The translations under genes were made by a program, and so were the position numbers. Below the pieces are notes generated by a model. It saw nothing but the letters and a program-made list of their open reading frames with translations, was not told where the DNA came from and did not search any database. A DNA stretch of 64,000 bases from Colwellia echini. Lineage in GTDB: Bacteria > Pseudomonadota > Gammaproteobacteria > Enterobacterales > Alteromonadaceae. Below, one piece after another: positions 53,403 through 61,783 of the stretch. Position 1 is the first letter of the stretch. Every line of letters starts with the position of its first letter. The DNA lies in contig NZ_PJAI02000006.1 of the NCBI RefSeq assembly GCF_002843355.2, positions 146,649 through 210,648 on the forward strand, read 5' to 3'.

Positions 53403-54638
53403 ATGATTAAAGAATATGCAGTTTTTATTAGACGTAGTTGGCCAATTCTAGTTTTTGGTCTGATGACTGTGTTTATGGGAAACTTTGGTCAATCGTTTTT
53501 CGTCAGTTGGTTTGGTAATAGCTTTCAAGAAGGTCTTGGCCTATCAGCCACAAGTTATGGCTCTGCCTATTCTATGGCGACGCTTGCTAGCGGTTTGCTG
53601 CTTATGTGGATTGGCGGTCGTATTGACGATGTATCATTAGAAAAATTTATTATCTTTTGTACTCTCGGTCTCTCCTTAGCTGCGCTGACTTTGTGGCAAA
53701 GCAATAACTTAACCATGCTTGTTATTGGCCTTTTTCTGTTACGATTTTTTGGTCAGGGACTTTTCCCTCATACCGCCATCACCACCATGATGAAAAGCTT
53801 TTCGCTAAATCGCGGTAAAAGCCTCAGTGTTGCTACATCAGGTGTTCCATTAGGTGAAATAATTCTTCCTTCTATAGCGGTGTTTCTTATAGCGCAAGTA
53901 GGTTGGCAGCATAGCTGGTTGGTTATCGCTATCGCTATTCCGTTTGTTTATTTACCTTTGGCTTTGTATCTGATTAAACGTAGCAAACATGAAAAATATG
54001 CAGAGCCTGATTTAACGACAAAGCGTAATGTTGATAAAGCGGTAAAGGTTGATGGTTCGAGAAGAACATTACTTACGGATTATCGTTTTTGGCTGGCATT
54101 ACCAACAGTGTTGGCAGCACCATTTATTGTCACTGGCGTATTTATCCATCAAGGTTTCTTTTTACCACAAATGGGTTGGTCACCCATGTTATTTGCCAGT
54201 TGCTTCGTTTTTTATGGCATTGCTCATTGGTTTGCATCAATGAATGCTGGCGCTATGGTTGACAGATTCAGCGGTGTACAGTTGTTAAAGTTTTATCCCA
54301 TTCCAATGTTTATGGCTTTGCTGTTGGCATCGCAATTAACGGGTAACTGGATTGCTTACGCATTACTTATTTTACTCGGCATCGCTATTGGCTCTGGTAG
54401 CACAATTATTAACGCGATTTGGGCTGAAGTATACGGTACTAAACATATTGGAAAAATACGCGCACTAACCGCATCACTCACGGTTATCTCAACTTCTATT
54501 TCACCCATATTATTTGGTTACCTTATTGATGGCGGTATTACGGGTGCTCAGCTTTTCTTTTGGCTTGCTATGTATGTGTTATTAGCCATGTTTGTTGCGT
54601 TATTTTCTTACTCTAAAGAGGAAAAATCTCAAGGCTAA
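53403..54638 (+). CDS. MFS transporter
   Basis: The 411-residue protein has twelve hydrophobic segments and MFS-type loops, including GGRIDD between helices 2 and 3 and GAMVDRFSG in the second half. The substrate cannot be read from the sequence. Its divergent pairing with a PL17 alginate lyase suggests uptake of unsaturated monouronates or oligouronates; that is inference from context. AGAGGA lies about 12 bases before the ATG. Confidence 0.85.
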   Translation: MIKEYAVFIRRSWPILVFGLMTVFMGNFGQSFFVSWFGNSFQEGLGLSATSYGSAYSMATLASGLLLMWIGGRIDDVSLEKFIIFCTLGLSLAALTLWQSNNLTMLVIGLFLLRFFGQGLFPHTAITTMMKSFSLNRGKSLSVATSGVPLGEIILPSIAVFLIAQVGWQHSWLVIAIAIPFVYLPLALYLIKRSKHEKYAEPDLTTKRNVDKAVKVDGSRRTLLTDYRFWLALPTVLAAPFIVTGVFIHQGFFLPQMGWSPMLFASCFVFYGIAHWFASMNAGAMVDRFSGVQLLKFYPIPMFMALLLASQLTGNWIAYALLILLGIAIGSGSTIINAIWAEVYGTKHIGKIRALTASLTVISTSISPILFGYLIDGGITGAQLFFWLAMYVLLAMFVALFSYSKEEKSQG

Positions 54639-54803
54639 ACAGCTCAAAGGTAAGCAAACCAAGGCGCAACTCCTTAAAGTTGATACACTCAAGGTGATTC
54701 GAATAGCCTGATTTAGCTTTGATGATATTTAGTTTGCTGATTTTTTATTTGCTACAGCAAATATTTTTAAATTGAAAAAACAGTAGTCAGAGGGGGACAC
54801 TTA

Positions 54804-54828
54804 TGGTGCCGCTGTAGGACTCGAACCT
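54804..54828 (-). other. Orphan tRNA 3'-end (T-loop to CCA), possible attachment-site scar
   Basis: Read on the minus strand this is AGGTTCGAGTCC, TACAGCGGCACCA: the T-loop GGTTCGAGTCC, an acceptor 3' strand CAGCGGC and ACCA. The sequence upstream (higher coordinates) has no anticodon arm, D arm or matching 5' acceptor strand, so no complete tRNA is present. The 3' strand would pair with GCCGCTG, a start typical of leucine tRNAs. Such fragments are left when elements integrate at tRNA 3' ends. Confidence 0.65.
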
Positions 54829-54913
54829 GTAATTCGAATAACTAAGTCTGGTTGGGTCATTTGAAAGTGTTTTGAAGCTCACTTGAAGGAAATTTAAAAA
54901 GATATAAAACGTG

Positions 54914-54952
54914 AAAAAGCACGTGAACATGAGTAATGTTGACGTGCTTTTT
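54914..54952. terminator. Terminator between the MFS and Tat-protein genes
   Basis: An 11-bp perfect stem (AAAAAGCACGT / ACGTGCTTTTT) extends inward with ACAT/ATGT pairing. It has T residues on the plus side and A residues on the left, so it can serve both convergent genes. Confidence 0.82.
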
Positions 54953-55046
54953 TAATTTTTACGCTATTTTCAAAGTAGAAAATTCAAGCAAATTTGTACG
55001 GTAATTATTTAAGGTATTATTTTAAGGTATTATTTACGGAAATAGT

Positions 55047-55634
55047 TTAACGGTAAATAACTCTTCTGCGTTCGCGACGAGCAACACCTGCAACAGATAC
55101 CGGTGTTGCTGGCATACCAACGATATCGATGAACAGAGAGCCAGGACCAGAAAATACGTCTAAAGCTAAACCATCATCTATTAATTTAACATCATAAAGT
55201 AATACATCAGATTCTAAACGCGGGTTAGTTAATGTCATTACAACATCTTGCACTTCATCGCCGCTAATTATAGATAATGTCGCATTCGGTGGATCTTGTT
55301 TAAAATCTTCATGATGCGTACCTTTTTGCCAGTCAGTGATAAAATCACTTGTTAGCATATGGCCAGCAATTCTTTGTGGTCTATCTGAAAAGTAGATTGT
55401 TGATTTAGCAATGCCAGATAATACTAAGGTATTTTTGTCGAGGACAACTTTATCAGCGCTTTGTACGAATAAAAGTTCTACTTCACCCGCTTTAGGTGCT
55501 GATTTTGCACTTGCAGTGGCAGGTAAAACACTACCTAATACTAAAGCGCTAGCTGCCGCGGCACTTGATCTTAAAAAAGTACGTCTGTTATTTTCATCAA
55601 TTACTGGAACAGCTTCGTTATCTATTTTTTTCAT
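55047..55634 (-). CDS. Tat-exported protein of unknown function
   Basis: The 195-residue protein has a twin-arginine signal, NNRRTFLRSSAAAASALVLGS, ending near ATASA. The mature part contains TIYFSDRPQRIAGHM, FITDWQKGTHHEDFKQDPPNATLS and LFIDIVGMPATPVSVAG, and ends with a basic RRERRRVIYR. I have seen the YFSDRP..IAGH pattern in uncharacterised exported proteins, but no function is known to me. Tat export suggests folding or cofactor loading in the cytoplasm. It is monocistronic. Confidence 0.8.
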   Translation of the reverse strand: MKKIDNEAVPVIDENNRRTFLRSSAAAASALVLGSVLPATASAKSAPKAGEVELLFVQSADKVVLDKNTLVLSGIAKSTIYFSDRPQRIAGHMLTSDFITDWQKGTHHEDFKQDPPNATLSIISGDEVQDVVMTLTNPRLESDVLLYDVKLIDDGLALDVFSGPGSLFIDIVGMPATPVSVAGVARRERRRVIYR

Positions 55635-55977
55635 GTTTCATACTCCGTGTAAACTATAAAAACTTGGCGATGATTTTACTCTTAAAATTTATAATACTTG
55701 AATTTTACTAATAAGTGCAATTGTTTATGTTGTCACCTATTCATGGTAGTTGGCGCTGAAAAATTAAGTAACCAGTCAATCATGGGCTCGCCTGTCTGTG
55801 ATTAATAAATTACTTATCTCAGCTGTTACAAAAATATAAACATTTGGTAAACGATCCAGCTTAAAATAGTCAATCTAAGCGCTTAACTGTACGGTGTAAG
55901 TTATGTTAGTTATGTAAGGCTTATGTGATGCTATTGTTCAGTATTCAAGTAAAACGATAATTATGGATTAAAGAAGT
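55635..55977. other. Intergenic region, divergent promoters
   Basis: This 343-bp AT-rich region lies between divergent genes. I saw no repeat, RNA gene or operator that stands out. Confidence 0.45.
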
Positions 55978-56355
55978 ATGGCGCTAAAAGCAAATCTGAT
56001 GCAGTTTCTTGATGATACGGGTAACGAACTTGTGCTTACCGAGCAAGCTAAGACGGTTTTTAAATTTTTAACTAAAATTGTCTCATCGGTTTCTGAGAAA
56101 CTTGATTATTCACAAATTAACAAATTAAGTATTGAACCGTTAAAAGTTGAATCATTAAAAGCTAAGCCTTCAACAATTGAGGTTAATTTGAACTGTAATA
56201 GTCGAGCGGCAGGATTATCTTGTGAAGGACGTATTGAAGCTGCCTGTATCGCTATTGATTTGATTGAGTGGCATTGTGATAGTTGTGAAGCTGCAGGCAC
56301 GATAGCTGGTTGGCAAGGAACTCAATGGGACAAGCAAAAACCAACTCTGCATTAA
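55978..56355 (+). CDS. Small hypothetical protein with Cys pairs
   Basis: The 125-residue cytoplasmic protein has an N-terminal helical part and a C-terminal part with four cysteines: NLNCNSRAAGLSCEGRIEAAC and WHCDSCEAAGTI. The CDSC motif plus the earlier cysteines could bind a metal, but I recognise no family. AAAGAAG precedes the ATG. It is convergent with the BLUF gene across about 100 bp. Confidence 0.65.
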   Translation: MALKANLMQFLDDTGNELVLTEQAKTVFKFLTKIVSSVSEKLDYSQINKLSIEPLKVESLKAKPSTIEVNLNCNSRAAGLSCEGRIEAACIAIDLIEWHCDSCEAAGTIAGWQGTQWDKQKPTLH

Positions 56356-56452
56356 GTCCACTCTGCATTAATATTGTGCATTTAGGTTAGTCGTTTTAGG
56401 TTGAGCCGCTTTAGGTTTAGTTTGGGCGCTTATTTTGGGCACTTAGTTTAGC

Positions 56453-56890
56453 TTAAGTTGTTGCTTGTTTTTTTCTCACTAAATTTTCTAATACACTGAC
56501 AATATTATCTCCAGCTTTTTTCATTGCTTTATGGTCTTTTGAATCTTTTATGCCTGCGATATCAAATCGCATTGAATCTTCAATACCTGCAAATGCCATC
56601 GACCACTGTGAAAAATTACGTTCGGTTATTTTCTCAAAATTTAATACTGTCAATTCTGCGTGTCGGTTATCAAGTTGAATGGTTTCAAAAAGCTCTTCAA
56701 TATTTTCTTCTTCACCTTCAATTACTTGGCAAAAATAGCCGCCGGTATAAAGTAAAGCGCCAGTAACTCCCAGCTTAAGGTTATTTGTCGATGCAGAGTC
56801 TAATATTGACTCTATTTGGTTTTGTAATGCTTGCTTGTCACCAGAGACCAAATTTTTACTAATGTAAGATAGTTGATATAAATTCGACAT
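56453..56890 (-). CDS. BLUF-domain blue-light photoreceptor
   Basis: The 145-residue protein is a short BLUF protein. The flavin-site residues are in place: Y9 (LYQLSYISK), N37, Q55 (GGYFCQVIEGE), W96 and M98 (FSQWSMAFAG). The C-terminal 40 residues are helical and probably form the output or dimer region. I use the ATG at 56890 (MSNLYQLS), which has CGGAG six bases upstream; an upstream in-frame extension to 56950 runs inside the EAL gene. It starts 10 bp after the stop of the EAL gene, so both are in one operon. BLUF proteins are known to control EAL phosphodiesterases in BlrP1 and related proteins, which suggests light control of c-di-GMP. Confidence 0.9.
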   Translation of the reverse strand: MSNLYQLSYISKNLVSGDKQALQNQIESILDSASTNNLKLGVTGALLYTGGYFCQVIEGEEENIEELFETIQLDNRHAELTVLNFEKITERNFSQWSMAFAGIEDSMRFDIAGIKDSKDHKAMKKAGDNIVSVLENLVRKKQATT

Positions 56891-56900
56891 AGTTACTCCG

Positions 56901-58247
56901 TTAAGCTGAGATAATTGTTTGTTGTAAATAAGGTAACATTTCACTTTCATACATAGGTTTAGCGTAATAAAAGCCTTGTATTAAATCAGCACCTAATTTT
57001 GTTACTATGGCTAATTGCTCTGCAGTTTCAACACCTTCAGTAATCACGTTTAACCCTAGCGCATGGGCTAAACCATATACGCCACGTGCAATCAGTAATG
57101 CTTGTGAAGACTTTTCAGGATCTTGAGAATCTAATTGAAAGACAAAAGAACGGTCGACTTTAATAAGGTTAAGCGGTAATTTTGTTAACTGTACAATTGA
57201 AGAGTAACCGGTACCAAAATCATCAATCGCTATTTCACAACCTAACGCTCTGATTTTTTTAAGCGTGCTAGGCATACTATCAATAAACTCTGATGATTCT
57301 GTTATTTCAACTCTAACTAATTGCGGCGCAATCCCTGACTCGCTAATGGCTGCTTCAAGTGAGTTAATAAGAATACCAGGATTTAAAAACTGTACAGGGC
57401 TGACATTGATATTGATCATAAGGTCAGTTTGTTGTGAAGCTTGTTGTAACTTAACTATGTCTAAACAGGCTTTTCTTAATATCCAGTCACCTAATACATC
57501 CATTACGCCTATTTCTTCGGCTATAGAAATAAAGTTATTAGGTGGCACAATACCTCTTTCAGGATGATTCCATCTTAATAGTGCTTCAAAGCCAGTGACT
57601 TTATCTAGAGCGATTGAATAAATTGGCTGATATACCAGATAAAACTCTTCGCTGTTAATCGCGCTGTATAATTCCAGAGAATTTGTGATTAATGCACAAC
57701 GTAAGTCATTAGCTATTTGATGTGATGTTTTTGCTTTTTCGAGCATAAAGGGCTCAAACATACAAATCTTTAAGCCACCGTTATTAGCAAAATGTAAAGC
57801 AGCTTCGGCTGCGTGCATAGTGTCACTAAAGGAAGTGTCTTTTACTTCATTGATGGCTGCGCCAATTCTAACGCTGAGTACAATAACTTGACCGCTAATA
57901 ACGAAGGGGCGTTGAGCAAAATCTTGCAGGCGTTCTATTTCTTCAGGTAAATCAACATCACCGGCAAACACTAAACAAAAATGATCACCGTGGGTTCTGT
58001 ATATACATAGGGTGTTGATAAATACTTTTGACAGGCGCCTAGCTACTTTCGCTAATACTTTATCAGCAAGTGCATTACCAATACTGTCACTCATTTGCCC
58101 AAATCTTGATATTTCACAGATGATTACTTGCACTTTTTGAACGTCATCTTTAAGCAGTATTTTTTCAACTAACTGACGACCAAAGGCTCTGGTGGGTAAT
58201 TGAGTCAGTGTGTCAATTCGACTTTTATCTTCCGTGTCATCACTCAT
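56901..58247 (-). CDS. Degenerate GGDEF plus EAL protein, probable c-di-GMP phosphodiesterase
   Basis: The 448-residue protein has no membrane segment or sensor domain. The GGDEF-type domain (about 10-165) is degenerate, with HGDHF (86-90) in place of the active motif, so it should not make c-di-GMP. The EAL domain (about 185-445) keeps EAL (221-223), the metal ligands N281, E314, D342 and D343, the base K363, and later TEGVET and IQGFYYAKP, so it should be active. The start is ATG at 58247; a TTG one codon upstream was ignored. The BLUF gene follows directly. Confidence 0.92.
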   Translation of the reverse strand: MSDDTEDKSRIDTLTQLPTRAFGRQLVEKILLKDDVQKVQVIICEISRFGQMSDSIGNALADKVLAKVARRLSKVFINTLCIYRTHGDHFCLVFAGDVDLPEEIERLQDFAQRPFVISGQVIVLSVRIGAAINEVKDTSFSDTMHAAEAALHFANNGGLKICMFEPFMLEKAKTSHQIANDLRCALITNSLELYSAINSEEFYLVYQPIYSIALDKVTGFEALLRWNHPERGIVPPNNFISIAEEIGVMDVLGDWILRKACLDIVKLQQASQQTDLMININVSPVQFLNPGILINSLEAAISESGIAPQLVRVEITESSEFIDSMPSTLKKIRALGCEIAIDDFGTGYSSIVQLTKLPLNLIKVDRSFVFQLDSQDPEKSSQALLIARGVYGLAHALGLNVITEGVETAEQLAIVTKLGADLIQGFYYAKPMYESEMLPYLQQTIISA

Positions 58248-58371
58248 CAATACAAACCTTAACTCTTTATTTTTTAGTTGTTTACTGATACTACTAAATT
58301 AAAGCTGTGGTGTTAATGAATATTTAAAGTGATTAACTATTAAGCTGAATTATCTTTTTATTGCTAAGACA

Positions 58372-59286
58372 TCAATTAGTATTTTTTACACTAATTTGAC
58401 TGGTAAAGTACTCTTTCAAATAGTTAAGTAGCAATCTGAGCTTTTTAGAATTGGCAGTACCAGGTGGGAAAACCCCATACACATTTATATCGTTAAAGGC
58501 ATAATCATCAAGCACAGTTTCTAAAGTGCCTGCTTTTATTTTTGGCCAAGCATCGTAAGTTGGAATACGGGCTAAACCATGGCCTGCCTCAACAAAAGCG
58601 GTGCGAGCTGCGGCATTATTGGTACTAATACTGCCATTGGTTGCGATACTAAACGAGCGACTACCTTTTTTAAGGTTTAAAACCCCCGAGGTTAGTTTGT
58701 AAATAACCCATTGATGTTTACCTAAATCGGCAGGTTTAGTAGGTCGACCATGTTGATTAAAATACTCAGGGGCACCACAAAGACAGGTTGATAGGGTGGC
58801 AAGCTTAGTTGCCTGTAAACCCGAATCAGCTAAAGGTGCACCTCTAATAGCTAAATCAATACCTTCTTTCATAATGTTAACCACTTCATCAGTGAGCATG
58901 ACGTCAAGTGCTATCTTAGGGTAGATCTTTTTGAATTCATTTAATGCAGGCACAACTGTTTGCAGGCCAATATTAACTGGGCAAGTGATTTTGAGTAAAC
59001 CAATGGGTTCACTTTTAAAGTTTTCAATTTGCTGATTCGCAGCGCTAGCTTGCTCGGCAATAACTCGACAGCGCTCATAATATGCTTGACCAGCTTCAGT
59101 GAGATTAATAGACCGAGTTGAGCGATTAAGTAATTTTACGTCAAGTTGTGCTTCAAGTTTTTTTAAGTGATAACTTACCACTGCACGAGAAAGTCCCATA
59201 TGTTTCGCGGCAGCGCTTAAGCTTCCTTGTTCAATAACTTGGGCAAAAACCACCATACTTTTTAGTTGCTCAAATGAAACATCCAT
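58372..59286 (-). CDS. LysR family transcriptional regulator
   Basis: The 304-residue protein has the N-terminal winged helix (LKSMVVFAQVIEQGSLSAAAKHMGLSRAVVSYHLKKLE) and a periplasmic-binding-type effector domain, like the CrgA/AaeR group. GGGAGG stands before the ATG at 59286; a TTG at 59298 overlaps that ribosome site and is not the start. It is divergent from the PfpI-like gene with a 240-bp gap, the usual arrangement when a LysR protein controls its neighbour. Its effector may be a reactive aldehyde, judging from the target genes; that is inferred. Confidence 0.92.
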   Translation of the reverse strand: MDVSFEQLKSMVVFAQVIEQGSLSAAAKHMGLSRAVVSYHLKKLEAQLDVKLLNRSTRSINLTEAGQAYYERCRVIAEQASAANQQIENFKSEPIGLLKITCPVNIGLQTVVPALNEFKKIYPKIALDVMLTDEVVNIMKEGIDLAIRGAPLADSGLQATKLATLSTCLCGAPEYFNQHGRPTKPADLGKHQWVIYKLTSGVLNLKKGSRSFSIATNGSISTNNAAARTAFVEAGHGLARIPTYDAWPKIKAGTLETVLDDYAFNDINVYGVFPPGTANSKKLRLLLNYLKEYFTSQISVKNTN

Positions 59287-59526
59287 AGTGCCTCCCAAAC
59301 TTATAAAACGATTACTAACTTAGATCACTAACTAATAAGAGTAATACATGACATTTAATGCATTATTATAATTTATTGTATCAATTATTAATACAATGTT
59401 GTCAGTTTTATCTGCATTGTTCATGTTGTGTTGTAGGCATATACTAGTTACATAAAATGATTATTACGTTTTATAGCAATACAAAACTCTACTTACATGC
59501 TTATATAAATAAAGGGATTAATTATA

Positions 59527-60219
59527 ATGTCTAAAAAAATATTGATGGTACTTACTTCACACGATCAACTAGGTAACACAGGTAAAAAAACAGGTTTTTG
59601 GGTTGAAGAATTTGCAGCACCTTATTACGCTTTTATTGATGCCGGAGTTGAAGTGATATTAGCTACGCCAAAAGGCGGTCAAGCACCTATTGATCCAACA
59701 AGTACCTTAGCTGATTTTCAAACATCGGCAACTGAGCGTTATGATAGCGATGATGCAGTACAAGCTAAAATTGCTACTACCGTAAAATTATCTGAAATCA
59801 AACAAAGTGATTTTGATGGCGTATTTTACCCTGGTGGTCATGGTCCGTTATGGGATTTAACTGATAATAATGAATCAATTACGTTAATTGAAAGTTTTTT
59901 AAATGCAGATAAAGCAGTCGCGACAGTTTGTCATGCAAGTGCTGCATTATTAAACGTGAAAGATGAATTAGGTGAGTTTGCTGTTAAAGGTAAGGTGATT
60001 ACTGGTTTTACTAACAGTGAAGAAGAAGCGGTTCAGTTAACTGATGTTGTGCCTTTTTTAGTTGAAGATGAATTAATTAAACGCGGTGCAGAATATCAAA
60101 AAGCACAAGATTTCCACCCGTTTGCGATTCAAGATGGTTTGATTATTACAGGGCAAAACCCAGCAAGTTCAGCATTAGCTGCTGAAAAGTTATTAGAACA
60201 CCTTGTTGAAATTATCTAA
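59527..60219 (+). CDS. DJ-1/PfpI family protein (type 1 glutamine amidotransferase-like)
   Basis: The 230-residue protein has the nucleophile elbow ATVCHASAAL with the catalytic Cys, the acidic residue in FWVEEFAAPYYAF and GVFYPGGHGPLWDL, which fit the Hsp31-like class of DJ-1 proteins. Members act as glyoxalase III, deglycase or chaperone, so it probably handles reactive carbonyls. AAAGGGA precedes the ATG. It is followed by the YqhD-type reductase 83 bp downstream, likely in one operon under the LysR protein. Confidence 0.9.
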   Translation: MSKKILMVLTSHDQLGNTGKKTGFWVEEFAAPYYAFIDAGVEVILATPKGGQAPIDPTSTLADFQTSATERYDSDDAVQAKIATTVKLSEIKQSDFDGVFYPGGHGPLWDLTDNNESITLIESFLNADKAVATVCHASAALLNVKDELGEFAVKGKVITGFTNSEEEAVQLTDVVPFLVEDELIKRGAEYQKAQDFHPFAIQDGLIITGQNPASSALAAEKLLEHLVEII

Positions 60220-60302
60220 TTGATTCTTGAAATATTTTGAATGATAGGGCACTTCACAAATTACTAAAAATCATCAACATAAAACTACATACAGGACTAA
60301 AC

Positions 60303-61472
60303 ATGTTAAATTTTAATTTTCAAAACCCAACAAAGATTAATTTTGGCGAAGGACAGATTGAGGTTATTTCAAAAGAAATTCCTTTAACCGCGCGAGTATT
60401 AATTGTTTATGGTGGCGGTTCAATTAAGGGCAATGGTGTTTATCAACAAGTTATTGATGCGCTGGCAAAGCATACATGGTTTGAGTTTTCAGGTATTGAG
60501 CCCAATCCCAAATACGATACCTTAATGAAAGCGCAAGAAATTATTAAAGCAGAAAATATAGATTACATACTTGCCGTTGGTGGCGGCTCTGTAGTTGATG
60601 GCGCTAAATTTATTGCTGCTGCTGCACTTTACGAAGGTAACGACGAGAGTAATGACCCTTGGGATATTCTTGCCAAGCAACAACCCGTAACTAAAGCTTT
60701 ACCTCTTGGTGCAATATTAACACTACCGGCGACAGGCTCTGAAAGTAATGGTAACTCTGTAGTGACACGTGATGGTACTAAAATACCTTTTTCTAGCCCA
60801 TTAGTTCGCCCTTTATTTGCGGTACTTGACCCAACAGTGACCTTGTCATTATCAGATGATCAAATTGGTAACGGCGTAGTTGATGCTTTTGTGCATACTA
60901 TTGAGCAATATTTAACGTATAGCGTTAATGGCAAAGTACAAGATCGTTTCAGTGAAGGGTTATTACAAACATTGATTGAAGAAGGTCCTAAAGCGTTAGC
61001 TGCTGAGACTAAAGATGATTTAGAAGTAAGAGCTAATATCATGTGGTCTGCAACCATGGCACTAAATGGTTTAATTGGCGCAGGTGTTCCACAAGATTGG
61101 TCAACGCACATGATTGGTCATGAATTAACAGGTGCTTTTGGTATTGATCACGCACGTACTTTATCTATAGTGCTTCCTGCGGTAATGAAAGTTAAACGTG
61201 AACAAAAACGTGGCAAATTATTACAATATGCAGAACGTGTTTGGCACATAACTGACGGTGATGAAGATGCACGTATTGATAAAGCCATTGCTTTAACCGA
61301 AGACTTTTTTGTGAAAATGGGCGTACCAGTACGTTTGTCTGATATCGATCTTGGTAGCAAAGATATTGACTTACTTGTCGACAGATTAGAGCAACACGGT
61401 ATGACAGCGCTTGGCGAACAAGGTGATATTACCCTAGACGTAAGTCGTGAGATTTTAACTAAAGCACTATAG
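60303..61472 (+). CDS. yqhD: YqhD-type NADPH-dependent aldehyde reductase (iron-containing ADH family)
   Basis: The 389-residue protein matches E. coli YqhD (387) along its whole length: NFQNPTKINFGEG at the N-terminus, the nucleotide loop GGGSVVDGAKFIAAAA, TLPATGSESNGNS, the metal site around VDAFVHTIEQYLT and THMIGHELTGAFGIDHA. It reduces short-chain aldehydes such as acrolein or methylglyoxal with NADPH. I use the ATG at 60303, with AGGA seven bases upstream; the frame extends to a TTG at 60237 without support. Unlike in E. coli, where YqhC (AraC) controls it, here a LysR gene lies next to the operon. Confidence 0.94.
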   Translation: MLNFNFQNPTKINFGEGQIEVISKEIPLTARVLIVYGGGSIKGNGVYQQVIDALAKHTWFEFSGIEPNPKYDTLMKAQEIIKAENIDYILAVGGGSVVDGAKFIAAAALYEGNDESNDPWDILAKQQPVTKALPLGAILTLPATGSESNGNSVVTRDGTKIPFSSPLVRPLFAVLDPTVTLSLSDDQIGNGVVDAFVHTIEQYLTYSVNGKVQDRFSEGLLQTLIEEGPKALAAETKDDLEVRANIMWSATMALNGLIGAGVPQDWSTHMIGHELTGAFGIDHARTLSIVLPAVMKVKREQKRGKLLQYAERVWHITDGDEDARIDKAIALTEDFFVKMGVPVRLSDIDLGSKDIDLLVDRLEQHGMTALGEQGDITLDVSREILTKAL

Positions 61473-61783
61473 AGCTTAGTTACTTACTTAGTTAATAAAC
61501 TTGTCTGTAGTTTTAAGTTATAAGCAGAGTTCAAAAAATAACTTTGAGCAAGCTCAGGTAAGCTAAGTTAAGTGAAGTAAAAGAAAATGGATTACCAAGC
61601 ATAGCTCGGTAATCCATTTTTTTGCTTGTGATATGCGTTAGGTCTTAACTAACCACTGCTTGGGCTAAGTTATTTAATTAAACACACTTACCTAAATATT
61701 GATTCGAAACACTTGAAGTTAAAGCTGACACTCACTTTAATTAATTATTATGAATGTGTGTATTCGTTAATTTTTACTCCGGC
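61473..61783. other. Intergenic region between convergent genes
   Basis: This 311-bp gap holds the bidirectional terminator at 61584-61623. Nothing else is evident. Confidence 0.6.
61584..61623. terminator. Bidirectional terminator between yqhD and the Fic gene
   Basis: A 13-bp perfect stem (AAAATGGATTACC / GGTAATCCATTTT) with further inner pairing is followed by a T run on the plus strand. It has an A-rich left side that can serve the minus-strand gene. Confidence 0.88.

Larger units (their letters stand above)
54639..55046. other. Intergenic region with a tRNA 3'-end fragment
   Basis: This 408-bp gap between convergent genes contains a tRNA-like 3' end (54804-54828) and a terminator (54914-54952). 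The rest is AT-rich with no gene I can support. Confidence 0.6.

Noticed and set aside
54804..54880. A complete tRNA gene
   Set aside because: Only the T-loop, 3' acceptor strand and CCA are present; no 5' acceptor, D arm or anticodon arm can be folded upstream.
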